Below are positions 46,485 to 56,178 of a stretch of 64,000 nt of DNA, one piece after another (within the stretch, counting starts at the first letter, position 1; each line of letters opens with the position of its first letter). The notes beneath the pieces were generated by a model. The model searched no databases. It had not been told where the DNA came from and saw only the letters and a list, made by a program, of their open reading frames with translations. A program made the position numbers and the translations under genes. Origin of the DNA: Nanosynbacter sp. (lineage in GTDB: Bacteria > Patescibacteriota > Saccharimonadia > Saccharimonadales > Saccharimonadaceae); assembly GCA_015257455.1 (NCBI GenBank), contig JABZKD010000004.1, forward strand, positions 23,328-87,327, read 5' to 3'.

Positions 46485-46607
46485 ACATATATTATATCAC
46501 CCCCAAGACCTAAACCTGTCCAGTCAATCCTGAACACTAATTTTACTCAGAATTTACCATTGAACACATTTTTTATACAATCCCCAACCGCTTTACTACG
46601 CTTCATC

Positions 46608-46632
46608 AAAAAACTCGCTATTTCGCGAGTTC
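46608..46632 (-). terminator. Terminator of the 46647-47743 genes
   Basis: AACTCGCGAAATAGCGAGTT hairpin on the minus strand followed by TTTTTTG. Confidence 0.8.
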
Positions 46633-46646
46633 TTTGAACACATTTT

Positions 46647-47099
46647 TTAATTAAGTACTACCACTTCTTGTGTAGTTGGTAAATCTTCTACACGTTTAAT
46701 CTTCAGTTTCTTTTCCGTGCGAGCACTTAATTTAAGTTCCGCCACCATACCGTCCACATTGCCTGTAGCCATAATTAATTTTGGTCCAATCTCCCTAATT
46801 GCACGTACTGAACTAGTACAGAGAATATCCGATACGCCAATATCATCTAATCCCTCCTCAATATCGCCCAAAATACCGATACGCACCCCAGATACACTCA
46901 CATCATAAATAGTTTTTGTATTATTCATTACTGGTACACCTAAGATGGATACTTCCCCAATTTCGTATTCACCCGGGCCACTAATCACTCCCACACCAAG
47001 GTCAGCCGCAATAGTACCTTCTACGAAATTAATCGTAATCTGTTTCGTACTAGTCTTAATCGTAATGGTTTCTGGACTTTTACTTTCTAATTCAAACAT
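46647..47099 (-). CDS. MBL-fold-like (UlaG-type) domain protein without metal site
   Basis: 150 residues with the strand pattern of the metallo-beta-lactamase/UlaG fold common in CPR proteins: ISGPGEYEIGEVSI, VSGVRIGILGDI, GVSDILCTS, then PKLIMATG. The HxHxDH zinc motif is absent and only the first half of the fold is present, so catalysis is unlikely. Operon-internal AGGAGG site. It follows the winged-helix gene by 38 nt. Function unknown. Confidence 0.5.
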   Translation of the reverse strand: MFELESKSPETITIKTSTKQITINFVEGTIAADLGVGVISGPGEYEIGEVSILGVPVMNNTKTIYDVSVSGVRIGILGDIEEGLDDIGVSDILCTSSVRAIREIGPKLIMATGNVDGMVAELKLSARTEKKLKIKRVEDLPTTQEVVVLN

Positions 47100-47137
47100 T
47101 TTCCTCCTTTATTTGTTCGGCCACCCTTGCTATTTTA

Positions 47138-47743
47138 CTAATTCAACATTCCTTCTGGATCATATTGGACGAGATGCTGCATTTCCATAATTTCTTTTAA
47201 GAATCGATCTTTTACACTCAAACGATATTTAAAATCATCACGCGAAATGATCACATAATTTAATGGCTTCCCCTCTTTTTTCTCTACTACTTCCGCCCAA
47301 CGCGAAAGCTTTTTCGTCCTATCATCCCCCACAATCAGCATATCAATTCCATCTTGTCCTGGCACACGATTCGTCACGAATAGAAAACTCAGGTATGACT
47401 TCACTGGGCGAATATATTCATCCCAAGTGCTATCCTTCACTGCAGTCTCTACTAATACCTTATCTACCTTAGTCGAAAACATCATATTCAAAGCTCTCGC
47501 AAATGGATGCTTGGTGTTCGCTGAATAATAAACCTTATTATCATAGGTTTCGTTCTTAATCACGCCAATTGATTCAAGATTACTTAATTCACGACGTACG
47601 GAATTAATTTGTTCATCAATTACCCTAGTCATTTCCCTGACATAATAGGAACGCTCGATGTTGCTAAAAAATAGTGATAATAATTTTGTTCGCGTTTTCG
47701 AGCCGAACAATTTTTCTAAAGGAGTTGTATTTTCTTTGCCCAT
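47138..47743 (-). CDS. Winged-helix regulator with C-terminal nucleotidyltransferase-like domain
   Basis: 201 residues. Residues about 12-85 form a winged helix (SKTRTKLLSLFF, YYVREMTRVI, SVRRELSNLESIGVIKN, VYYSAN). The remainder (KSYLSFLFVTNRV, GIDMLIVGDD, PLNYVIISRDDFKYRL) resembles the minimal nucleotidyltransferase fold but lacks the GS and DxD catalytic signatures, so it is probably a degenerate sensor domain. First gene of an operon with 46647-47099. Extended -10 (TGCTAAAAT) 9 nt from ATG. Confidence 0.6.
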   Translation of the reverse strand: MGKENTTPLEKLFGSKTRTKLLSLFFSNIERSYYVREMTRVIDEQINSVRRELSNLESIGVIKNETYDNKVYYSANTKHPFARALNMMFSTKVDKVLVETAVKDSTWDEYIRPVKSYLSFLFVTNRVPGQDGIDMLIVGDDRTKKLSRWAEVVEKKEGKPLNYVIISRDDFKYRLSVKDRFLKEIMEMQHLVQYDPEGMLN

Positions 47744-47775
47744 ATTACTTATATTTTAGCACCAGAAGCTGTATT

Positions 47776-48513
47776 TTAGTAGTGTTCAGCCTGAAACTCT
47801 ACCAAAATCTTTCTTAAAATCTCCTCACGCTTGTACCATTTTATTTCCGGATTACGTTTAAACCAAGTCATCTGTCGTTTTGCTAGTTGAAAATCCGAAG
47901 TCGAAGCTAAATTAATCGCTTCTTCTAGATCACTCACCCCATTCAAATAATCCCAAACATATCGATAGATATTACTTTTCATCGCCGGAAGTCCAAAATC
48001 ATATTTGGAAGCCAGTTTGCGACACTCCTCATATAGTTTTTCATTAAACATCGACTGAACACGTTTTTTAATACGCTTACCTAGCTCTTCTCGGTCAGTT
48101 AAAATACCATAAATTTCGTACTCATCCCCCATTTTTTTCCGATCAAGTTCCCCCTTCTTCGCTTCCTCTGAAAATTGATAATCAAATACCAATGCATCGA
48201 CATAAAGACCCGTTCCTCCCACCACAATCGGCTGTTTACCGCGTGCCAAAATCCCTGCAATTTTCTCTTTCGCATAGTTTTTCCAGTCCACCACCGTGAA
48301 TCTCTCGTCTGGTCGCACTAAATCAAAGCCAAAATGCGGCACACCACTGCGCTCTAAAAGATTCGGTTTCGCCGTACCGATATCCATCCCCTGAAAAATC
48401 GTCCGCGAATCTGCACTAATAATTTCACCATTAAGACGCTTCGCCAGCTCCACCGCTACCGCCGTCTTTCCGGATGCTGTCGGCCCCACGATTACTATAA
48501 TTTTAGTGTTCAT
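47776..48513 (-). CDS. miaA: tRNA dimethylallyltransferase MiaA, short
   Basis: Adds dimethylallyl to A37 of tRNAs reading UNN codons. Walker A GPTASGKT (residues 9-16), ISADSRTIFQGMDIGTAKP and GGTGLYVDAL motifs, and KRQMTWFKRNPEIKWY at the C-terminus. 245 residues compared with about 300 usually; the mid-domain insertion is reduced. Confidence 0.92.
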   Translation of the reverse strand: MNTKIIVIVGPTASGKTAVAVELAKRLNGEIISADSRTIFQGMDIGTAKPNLLERSGVPHFGFDLVRPDERFTVVDWKNYAKEKIAGILARGKQPIVVGGTGLYVDALVFDYQFSEEAKKGELDRKKMGDEYEIYGILTDREELGKRIKKRVQSMFNEKLYEECRKLASKYDFGLPAMKSNIYRYVWDYLNGVSDLEEAINLASTSDFQLAKRQMTWFKRNPEIKWYKREEILRKILVEFQAEHY

Positions 48514-48537
48514 TTTTACGATAATTTTTTACTATAA

Positions 48538-48580
48538 AAATCTGGTCAGCACCACCCCTGTAATTCCACTGACCAGACCC
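48538..48580 (-). terminator. Terminator of thrS
   Basis: TCTGGTCAG/CTGACCAGA 9-bp stem with a long loop, then TTTTTA on the minus strand. Confidence 0.7.
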
Positions 48581-48584
48581 CTCG

Positions 48585-50375
48585 TTATTTAATATTTTGT
48601 AAGTATTCGGCAAGCTCCGTTAGTGCCACCGTTTTTTCCGCGTCTTTTTCGCGTACTGAAACCGTACCATTTTCTTTATCGCGCTCACCGACGATTAGTA
48701 ACACTGGCGTCTTCATCGAAACCGCGCGCTTAATCTTTTTTCCGAGCGACTCATCAGATACATCCGCAGTAAAACGCAAATCATTATGCTTCAAAGGTGT
48801 CTCTAATGTCACTTCACTCAAGATCTGCTTAATTTTCTCTATATAATCTAAGACTTGGTCATTCACCGTCAGAATACGTACCTGTTCTGGCGCACACCAG
48901 AATGGGAACCAACCAGAGGTATGTTCGATAAATACTGACATAAAGCGCTCAATTGAACCCAAAGTCGCATGATGAATCATCACTGGTTGTTCTTTTTCGC
49001 CATTCTCGTTCACAAAAGTCAAACCAAAGCGCTCCGGCTGCACGAAATCCAGCTGAATTGTCGCTACTTGATGTTCACGACCAATCGCATCCTCAGCCAT
49101 AAAGTCAATCTTCGGTCCATAAAAGGCAGCTTCCCCTTCCATTTCGAAATAATCCAAACCATTCTCAATGGCCGCTTCTTTAATCTGTGTCTGAGCCATT
49201 TCCCAGAGTGACTTATCACCGAGATATTTATCCTCATCATTGCGATAAGATAAGCGAGCACGTAATTTACTCATCCCCACTACCGTATAAAGTTCACGCA
49301 CGATCCCGACTAAGTTCTGGATTTCTGCCTTAATCTGCTCCTTTCGGCAGAAGACATGGGTATCATCCTGAGTCAAAGAACGCACACGGGACAATCCACC
49401 TAGTTCACCAGATTTCTCATCACGATAATCGGTCGTAGATTCCATATAGCGCACCGGCATTTCCTTATAGGTACGTGGACGACTAGCAAAAATTTGCGCA
49501 TGGTGCGGACAGTTCATTGGTTTCAAAGCAAATTCTTCCCCGTTCACCTGAGAATGTACTAAGAATAATTCCGCACCGAACTTCGCATAATGGCCAGAAG
49601 CCTTATAGAGATCCAACTTCGTAATATGTGGCGTCCAAACTCGCTCAAAACCATGTTTCGCACGTAGTGACAAGGAGTAATTCGTCAAAACATCACGCAG
49701 CACTGTTCCACGAGGTGAAAAGAGTGGCAAACCTGCGCCCACTAATTCCGAGAAACTGAATAAATCAAGTTCCTTGCCCAGCTTGCGATGATCGCGCGCC
49801 TTAGCTTCTTCAAGGCGCTGCAAATATTCCTTTAGTTCTTCTTCCGTCTCAAAGGCTACACCATAAATACGGGTCAACATTTCCCGTTTTTCGTCACCAC
49901 GCCAGTATGCACCAGCCACCTTAATTAACTTAAAGGCACCAACTTTTCCAGTATTTCCCACATGTGGCCCCTTACAAAGATCGGTAAAATCACCGAGTTG
50001 ATAGAAAGAAATAGTCTCTGATTCTGGCAAATCTTCGATCAATTCCACCTTGTATTTCTGATGATTTTCTTTCGCCCAAGCCAAAGCCTCTTCGCGACTC
50101 TTCTCAGAATAGATAAGTTCGAACTTCTTATTGATGATTGAATACATTTTTTTCTGAATCTTCGGAAGATCTGCATCAGTAATTTTCATCACATTTCCCT
50201 CTGCATCCTTCACTTCCGAAAGATCAATATCATAATAAAAACCAGTTGCCGTCGCTGGGCCCACGCCAAACTGCACTCCTGGATACATTTCAACCAAAGC
50301 GGCAGCTAAAACATGACTAAGTGTATGGCGCATTTTCATTAAGTTTTGCTCATCTTCACCACATAGGTTACACAT
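48585..50375 (-). CDS. thrS: Threonyl-tRNA synthetase without TGS domain
   Basis: 596 residues. The editing domain is at the N-terminus (HTLSHVLAAAL with HxxxH; DLCKGPHV with the Cys/His pair), followed by the class II catalytic core with motif 2 RDEKSGELGGLSRVRSLTQDD and motif 3 near ERFMSVFIEH, and the anticodon domain (APEQVRIL). The usual 60-residue TGS domain is missing; instead there is a short MCNLCGEDEQN start. AGAAGG ribosome binding site 4 nt before ATG. Confidence 0.95.
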   Translation of the reverse strand: MCNLCGEDEQNLMKMRHTLSHVLAAALVEMYPGVQFGVGPATATGFYYDIDLSEVKDAEGNVMKITDADLPKIQKKMYSIINKKFELIYSEKSREEALAWAKENHQKYKVELIEDLPESETISFYQLGDFTDLCKGPHVGNTGKVGAFKLIKVAGAYWRGDEKREMLTRIYGVAFETEEELKEYLQRLEEAKARDHRKLGKELDLFSFSELVGAGLPLFSPRGTVLRDVLTNYSLSLRAKHGFERVWTPHITKLDLYKASGHYAKFGAELFLVHSQVNGEEFALKPMNCPHHAQIFASRPRTYKEMPVRYMESTTDYRDEKSGELGGLSRVRSLTQDDTHVFCRKEQIKAEIQNLVGIVRELYTVVGMSKLRARLSYRNDEDKYLGDKSLWEMAQTQIKEAAIENGLDYFEMEGEAAFYGPKIDFMAEDAIGREHQVATIQLDFVQPERFGLTFVNENGEKEQPVMIHHATLGSIERFMSVFIEHTSGWFPFWCAPEQVRILTVNDQVLDYIEKIKQILSEVTLETPLKHNDLRFTADVSDESLGKKIKRAVSMKTPVLLIVGERDKENGTVSVREKDAEKTVALTELAEYLQNIK

Positions 50376-50444
50376 TCTGCCTTCTTTCTAATTACTCAAA
50401 ATATTTCTTTTATTTTAACACATTCTATGGTAAAATACATCTAT

Positions 50445-50521
50445 GGGTCGCTAACTCAGCTGGCTAGAGTGTCTCCTTTACACGGAGGAAGTCGGGGGTT
50501 CGAATCCCTCGCGACCCACCA
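50445..50521 (+). tRNA. tRNA-Val(TAC)
   Basis: 77 nt including CCA; acceptor GGGTCGC/GCGACCC, anticodon loop TTTACAC (TAC), T loop TTCGAAT. An intrinsic terminator (ACGGATTTCACATCCGT then T6) follows at 50539-50562. Confidence 0.97.
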
Positions 50522-50538
50522 GATTTAGTTAATCAAAA

Positions 50539-50564
50539 AACGGATTTCACATCCGTCTTTTTTA
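50539..50564 (+). terminator. Terminator after tRNA-Val
   Basis: ACGGATTTCACATCCGT hairpin followed by CTTTTTT; a similar hairpin (CGGATATCATATCCG) lies at 50613-50632, perhaps for the opposite strand. Confidence 0.75.
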
Positions 50565-50635
50565 TCCCCCAATTTTATAATTTATAGTCTCATGTTCGCG
50601 TTAAACCCCACGTCCGGATATCATATCCGTCTTTT

Positions 50636-52378
50636 TTATTTCTTCACTACTTTCTTCGTAACGTCGAATTTTTCCATATAATTCCCCACCATTAGCCTCG
50701 TCTGTGAATAAAACGCGGTAAAAGATTGATAAATAATCGCCACCACTGGCATCAAAAGCCATTGTAATAGCATGAAAATCTTTGGCTTCTTAATATGAGC
50801 TGGTCGCTTAGGCAGCATGCCGAATGATAATAAAATCGTCGCCATCAAACCAATCGAAGCAAATAATTGCACATAAGAAATTGTGTTCGGCAGATTAAAA
50901 GTTAAAAGTTCCTTCGAAGAAGCGTTGAGTAATTTTGGTACCCAACCACCAAACGCCACCATCGGTGAGATCGAGGCTAAAGTTACGTGACCTTCAAGGA
51001 GTCTGGCAAATTTCACAAACAATGGCCAGAACTTCATCCCGGTGCGTTCCATGCGGTCTTTCGAAAAAGTCCTCACTCCCACATAAGCCACATCTGAAGC
51101 CCCATAATCCCAGCGTCGAAGCTGAATAAATTGCGCTTTCAGGGTCTTCCATAAACCATTTTCCAGCACCGCATCCTGATAAATCGGAATATGAATCGGT
51201 TTCACACTGTAATCACCCTTGAAGTAAAATAGTGAACGCCAATACTGGTGACCATCTTCCACAATTGTCAATTTACTCCAGTAACCCATATTTGACAAAG
51301 CCAAAAATGGCTGCGAGTGTGAAGCAAAATTCTTCAAGGTATGCACGCGCATCGAGGAAATAATATTGAAAAATGAGTTCGACACTGCGATAATTCGCAT
51401 CGGCGCCGGCGTTTCCCAGATGTTATTAGTAAATAATGAAACTGGCTGATAGCTTAAATGTTGACGATTTGGATGCACCACAAATTCATAAGCCACATTA
51501 TCTAGATATGATTTATGCATCTTATTGTCAGAGTCTAGAGAAGTTGCAATCACGTTTGCAAAATCAATCTTTTCCTTACGCAAGAACTTCGCTAGTTCTT
51601 CTGCCGCATAATCCAAATTTGGCCCCTTACCCTGAATTTCCCCCTTCAAATCTTTCGGATGCATCACCGGGATAAAGGCATAAAAATCGTCTTTAAACTT
51701 TTCATACAACTGTTTCGCGTTCTCTTTCATCGCTTCCCCACCGCGTTCTTCATAGCCGAACACTAAAATTATTTTCTGATTATCAAAGGTAGTATTTTTC
51801 ACTGCCTCTACCGTCGGAATCAAAGTTTCGAGACCTTCATTGTAAGCCACCATAATCACCGCATGATAAATATCCCCTGGTTTTGGAAATTCCACCTTCA
51901 GCACCTTGCCATTTTCGTCTAGCATCTTTTCCGACACCACTAAATCACGGCCGGTTGCTAGCATCTTCAGGTTTCTCACGTGCTTATCAAAACCAAATTC
52001 AGCACTCTTTTTGCGATGATACTTTTCATAAGCCGCATGTGGATCATATAAATCCAAAAATCTCTGGTGCCAGTCCACTTTTTCTGAAGCTTTCGAAGCC
52101 TGATACCCCTGTACAGTACGAAAAGTAATTCCCACTGCCTTTACCAAGGTCGTAGCAATAATAAATAACAGATAATAAGACCCCAGCACTGGACTAATCA
52201 ATGAAAAAATCACGAGTAGCAGCAAAATCATATATGAAGTAAAACCCGGTAGAATCTCAAAAAAGCGATAAAGCTTCGTACGCTTCCCCTGTGGCAAATC
52301 CAAACTATCCCAAACCGATTTTTCTATTTTCTGCTGTGCTTTTTTCTGCACTTTTTGCTGTTTTTTCATCCTAATCAT
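50636..52378 (-). CDS. Membrane glycosyltransferase family 2 (cellulose-synthase-like)
   Basis: 580 residues. Two TMs near 50-85, a cytoplasmic GT-A domain with VIMVAYNE, TSLDSDNKMH (DxD-type) and EDGHQYWRS, and the processive-type motif QLRRW followed by three or four C-terminal TMs. Family members build polysaccharides while exporting them. The acceptor and sugar are unknown. The gene is 11 nt downstream of the small membrane protein 52390-52794. Confidence 0.82.
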   Translation of the reverse strand: MIRMKKQQKVQKKAQQKIEKSVWDSLDLPQGKRTKLYRFFEILPGFTSYMILLLLVIFSLISPVLGSYYLLFIIATTLVKAVGITFRTVQGYQASKASEKVDWHQRFLDLYDPHAAYEKYHRKKSAEFGFDKHVRNLKMLATGRDLVVSEKMLDENGKVLKVEFPKPGDIYHAVIMVAYNEGLETLIPTVEAVKNTTFDNQKIILVFGYEERGGEAMKENAKQLYEKFKDDFYAFIPVMHPKDLKGEIQGKGPNLDYAAEELAKFLRKEKIDFANVIATSLDSDNKMHKSYLDNVAYEFVVHPNRQHLSYQPVSLFTNNIWETPAPMRIIAVSNSFFNIISSMRVHTLKNFASHSQPFLALSNMGYWSKLTIVEDGHQYWRSLFYFKGDYSVKPIHIPIYQDAVLENGLWKTLKAQFIQLRRWDYGASDVAYVGVRTFSKDRMERTGMKFWPLFVKFARLLEGHVTLASISPMVAFGGWVPKLLNASSKELLTFNLPNTISYVQLFASIGLMATILLSFGMLPKRPAHIKKPKIFMLLQWLLMPVVAIIYQSFTAFYSQTRLMVGNYMEKFDVTKKVVKK

Positions 52379-52389
52379 ATCCGAATTAA

Positions 52390-52794
52390 TTAACTTTCAC
52401 CTAGTAATCTAATGAAAACCAAAAAACCCAGCACTAAAATACCTAGAGAAATACAAATAAACATTTTTGCCACCGCCGCACCCTTTTTCTCAAAAATTCG
52501 TAGTGCCAACAGATTATGTAGCACCCCCAAAGTTAAGGCTAAAATCGGAAAAATCAGCATTGCCTGCCAAGATCCGTCATGGTAACCCCCAGAATTCGCC
52601 ATCGAAGACCATTCCCCACCTTGATAACGCCCGATATCCCCATAGCTAATTTTTACAATTGAGGCATTTGGCTGTAAATTCAATGCCGAAAAAATCAGAA
52701 AAGCCAGAGATAAAATTAACAGAATTACCTGAAAAATCACCAGGCTACGTTCCTTCTGATAGGCTTCTTTAAAAGTCGCAATTAATTCTTTCAT
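52390..52794 (-). CDS. Small membrane protein upstream of the GT2 gene
   Basis: 134 residues from the ATG at 52794 (MKELIATF), which is 7 nt after an extended -10 (TGGTATAAT). Two or three TM helices (about 20-40, 75-95, 105-130) and a periplasmic/outside loop (YGDIGRYQGGEWSS). Likely co-transcribed with the glycosyltransferase. No recognised family. Confidence 0.6.
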   Translation of the reverse strand: MKELIATFKEAYQKERSLVIFQVILLILSLAFLIFSALNLQPNASIVKISYGDIGRYQGGEWSSMANSGGYHDGSWQAMLIFPILALTLGVLHNLLALRIFEKKGAAVAKMFICISLGILVLGFLVFIRLLGES

Positions 52795-52813
52795 TCCTCT
52801 TATTATACCATTT

Positions 52814-53800
52814 TTATTTATCAAGCAATTTACAAATCAAATTCAGCATCAATTCCTTCTCTTCCGGCTGACTTTCTGCAATCAAAAGCACCAAAGCCGT
52901 CAAAGCTCGATCAGAGAGCTTCGTCTCCCCCTGTTCATTCAATTGAAAGAAATTCACCGACAAATAAACCACAAAAAGTAACGCCCCAATTTGTTGATTT
53001 CCTTCTAGAAACGGTTTCTCATGTACGATAAAATAAAGTAACTTCGCCGCTCGTCTAGCCACCGAATCACTTCGTTCGAACAAATTTTGTATTCGGGCTG
53101 AAATTAATGTTTCGCCTCTGTTATTTTCCGCCAATACCCCGAAATTTTCACTCTCATTCAGTCTTTCGCGTAAGTCTGAGACATAATTTTCAATCTCCAC
53201 TTCGCTCAAATCTCTTCTCGCCCGGGTGTCTACTGAAAAAATAATTTTATTGTTCAGATACTCTGAAATCGTCGCAAAACTATCCGCATATTTCGTCACT
53301 ACCTCAAGCACCCCATTCGCTTCATTCGCACTCAAACTAGTCTCAGTCAACATTCTACGCACGATACCCAGTGTTTCCTCTAGGTTCTGTAATTTTTCGC
53401 TTTGCTCCGGCAGTTTCTTCACCAAATCATAATTAACCGCCACCCCTTCCGTCATATAACGCTTAATAATTGAGGATGCCCAGATACGAAATTTCGTGGC
53501 TTTTTTCGAATTCACTCGATAGCCCACCGAGATAATCACGTCCAAATTATACTTTTTAATCCTACGTGCGATCCGGCGATTACCCTCAAGACGTTCTTCA
53601 ACTTCTTCCTTCACGCATTTTTCCGCTTCCAGCTCCTCATCGACAAAAATATTACGTAAATGTCTGGATATCACCGTGCGATCTACCTCAAATAGTTCCG
53701 CAATCTTCCCCTGCTCTGCCCAAATCGTCTGGTTCATTTCATCTACATCGAAAAAGACCTCTCCCTCTGCACCCTGATAAATTTCCAGCTTCATCGTCAT
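52814..53800 (-). CDS. RhuM-type N-domain fused to Fic/Doc-like domain
   Basis: 328 residues. The N-terminal part matches virulence RhuM proteins (QTIWAEQGKIAELFEVDRTVI, RNIF, YNLDVIISVGYRVNS, FRIWAS); the C-terminal half is Fic/Doc-like with HEKPFLEGNQQIG (His260 to Asn268), close to the HxFxxGNxR active site but with Gln-Gln where Lys-Arg or Gly-Arg is normal. Fic proteins transfer AMP or phosphate to targets. Overlaps the polA stop codon by 4 nt and is translated from the polA transcript. Confidence 0.75.
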   Translation of the reverse strand: MTMKLEIYQGAEGEVFFDVDEMNQTIWAEQGKIAELFEVDRTVISRHLRNIFVDEELEAEKCVKEEVEERLEGNRRIARRIKKYNLDVIISVGYRVNSKKATKFRIWASSIIKRYMTEGVAVNYDLVKKLPEQSEKLQNLEETLGIVRRMLTETSLSANEANGVLEVVTKYADSFATISEYLNNKIIFSVDTRARRDLSEVEIENYVSDLRERLNESENFGVLAENNRGETLISARIQNLFERSDSVARRAAKLLYFIVHEKPFLEGNQQIGALLFVVYLSVNFFQLNEQGETKLSDRALTALVLLIAESQPEEKELMLNLICKLLDK

Positions 53801-56178
53801 AGTTCTCCGAGATTCTGCCCCGCCGTCACTTCCACCTTGAGCTTAATCTTCAATTCTGGTGCCACCCCTTCCATCTCTTTTTGTAAAATTTCTTTCACCA
53901 CCTCTTCGTCCGCCTTATCACATTCCACCACCAAGGAATCGTGAATCTGTAACACCAATTTCGCTCCCTCCGGCAACTTCTGATCCACGAAAGTCATCGC
54001 TCGCTTCATCAAATCCGCCTCGGTCCCCTGAATCGGCATATTCTGCGCCGCCCGTTCTGCCGCATTACGAATAATAAAGTTCGAAGATTTTACATCTGGC
54101 GTCGGGCGTTTACGACCATAAAAAGTCCTCACTTCACCCGTTTCTCGCGCCTCTTCCAGTGTGTGGTTCAAATACGCGTAAATCTTCTGGCGCACCTTGA
54201 AGTATTCATCAATAAATCGCTTCGCCTCGAAAAAATTCATCTCCGTCGCATCGCTCAGTCCCTTCGGGCTCATCCCGTACATAATACCAAAATTAATCAC
54301 CTTGGCCACCCGACGTTGTAGTTTCGTCACCTCTTCCATCGGAATCTGATAAACCTCTGCCGCCGTCTTCGTGTGAATATCGACATCGTGGTTAAAATCT
54401 GAGACCAAAGCTTCGTCTCCCGCCAGCACCGCCGCGAGCCTCAATTCGAACTGTGAATAATCCGCCGAAACCAAAACCTTTCCCTCAGGCGCCACAAATC
54501 CCCGGCGAATACGCTTCCCCTCTTCACTACGCACCGGAATATTCTGCAAATTCGGATTCAAACTTGAAAGACGCCCCGTCGCCGTCACATTCTGCGTAAA
54601 CGTTGAATGAATGCGTCCATCTGCCGCCACCTGTTCAATCAGCGGTGTAATATAGGTCGATAATAGCTTCATCGTTTCTCGATAATGAATAATTTCCTTA
54701 ATTACCGGATGTTCATCTTTTAACTTCTCTAGCTCTTTCGCCCCTGTCGAATAACCTCGCGAAGTTTTCTTAATACCTTTCACCGGCAGATTCAGTTTTT
54801 CGAACAAAATTTGTGACATTTGAAGTGGCGAATTTACATTAAATTGTTCACCCGAAAGCTCATAAATTTTTTGTTCAATTTCACATACTTTCCCCTCAAA
54901 TTCCGTCTTCAATCCCTCGAAATATTCTCGGTCCAACAAAATTCCCGCCGCTTCCATCTTATACAAAATCGGCACCACCGGCATATCTAATTCTGTAAAA
55001 ATTGTGTTCAATTTTTCATCTTTAGAAAGCGCTAAATATTGTTCACTAAATTTGTTCAGCGTAGCTTCAGTATAACGACCAGACAAGGCCTCCTCTGCCG
55101 TACCAACCCCCTCCACCCCCGTACGTCTTAATGGATTTAGTAGAAAATCCGCCTGATCCAAGTCCCATAGCTGCTTCGCCTGAAAAACTCGCTCACGAAA
55201 CTCTGCATTTTCATGCATCAAGTCCTTAATGTTGCTCGCGACTAGCATTCCCTCCGGAATTTCCACCCGGGGCGCCTCTTTTACTTCCGCCTCGACGTCT
55301 ATGTCCGAAAAACCATTCTCAATTTTAAGCTTCTTCAATAGATTATTAAATTCTAAACGCTTAAATACCTCTGAAATTCGAGAAAAATCAAGCTTCAAAG
55401 CCGGAATATCCGAAAGCTTCACCGGTGCATCTGTCATAATTTTCGCGAGCTTAAGAGACATCTCGGCCGATTCCTTACCAGCAATTAGTTTCTTCTGTGT
55501 CGCCCCCGAAATTTCCTCAATATGGGCATAAATACCCTCCAAACTACCATACTCGTTCAAAAGCTTCACCGCGGTCTTTTCGCCAATCCCTGGTACTCCC
55601 GGAATATTGTCCGAATTATCCCCCTTCAGTGCCTTAAGATCCAAAAATTGCGACTTCAAAATCCCATATTTTTCTTCAATCGCTGGAATATCCATCTCCT
55701 CGAGATCCGAAAACCCTCGCAAAATTCGATACATCTTGGTATTTTCATCCACAATTTGCAGCATATCAAGATCCGAAGACACGATATAAGTCATATAATC
55801 CCCCGCCTCATCCGCTTGACGCGCCAAGGTACCGATAATATCATCCGCCTCATATTCGTCCACTTCCATAAAGCCCCATGAAAGTGCCGAAATCAATTCC
55901 CGAAGCAAAGGAATCTGTGCATAAAAATCCTCTGGTGGCCTTACTCGTCCAGCTTTATAATCCTTAAAAATTGCGAGTCGCTTCGCCGTCGAAGTGCGTG
56001 CCTTATCCCACGCCACCACCACCTGGTCCGGCTGGATATTACGCACAATTTCCATCGCAATCACCGCAAATCCATACACTCCCGAAGTCGGCTCTCCCTT
56101 CGAGGTCGCCAAATTTCCCATCGCGTAGTAACCACGATAAAAAACACTTTTCCCATCAATGATTACTAATTTTTTCAT
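53797..56178 (-). CDS. polA: DNA polymerase I (5' nuclease plus polymerase, no proofreading)
   Basis: 793 residues. The 5' nuclease (1-290) has IDGKSVFYRGYYA, YEADDIIG, SSDLDMLQ and the HhH region GVPGIGEKTA. The middle 120 residues are shortened and lack the DxE and YxxxD exonuclease motifs, so there is no 3'-5' proofreading. The polymerase (about 410-793) has SADYSQFELR, RRVAKVINFGIMYG (Phe at the 762 position) and IHDSLVVE. Downstream gene in an operon of overlapping genes 57397-52814. Confidence 0.94.
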   Translation of the reverse strand: MKKLVIIDGKSVFYRGYYAMGNLATSKGEPTSGVYGFAVIAMEIVRNIQPDQVVVAWDKARTSTAKRLAIFKDYKAGRVRPPEDFYAQIPLLRELISALSWGFMEVDEYEADDIIGTLARQADEAGDYMTYIVSSDLDMLQIVDENTKMYRILRGFSDLEEMDIPAIEEKYGILKSQFLDLKALKGDNSDNIPGVPGIGEKTAVKLLNEYGSLEGIYAHIEEISGATQKKLIAGKESAEMSLKLAKIMTDAPVKLSDIPALKLDFSRISEVFKRLEFNNLLKKLKIENGFSDIDVEAEVKEAPRVEIPEGMLVASNIKDLMHENAEFRERVFQAKQLWDLDQADFLLNPLRRTGVEGVGTAEEALSGRYTEATLNKFSEQYLALSKDEKLNTIFTELDMPVVPILYKMEAAGILLDREYFEGLKTEFEGKVCEIEQKIYELSGEQFNVNSPLQMSQILFEKLNLPVKGIKKTSRGYSTGAKELEKLKDEHPVIKEIIHYRETMKLLSTYITPLIEQVAADGRIHSTFTQNVTATGRLSSLNPNLQNIPVRSEEGKRIRRGFVAPEGKVLVSADYSQFELRLAAVLAGDEALVSDFNHDVDIHTKTAAEVYQIPMEEVTKLQRRVAKVINFGIMYGMSPKGLSDATEMNFFEAKRFIDEYFKVRQKIYAYLNHTLEEARETGEVRTFYGRKRPTPDVKSSNFIIRNAAERAAQNMPIQGTEADLMKRAMTFVDQKLPEGAKLVLQIHDSLVVECDKADEEVVKEILQKEMEGVAPELKIKLKVEVTAGQNLGEL

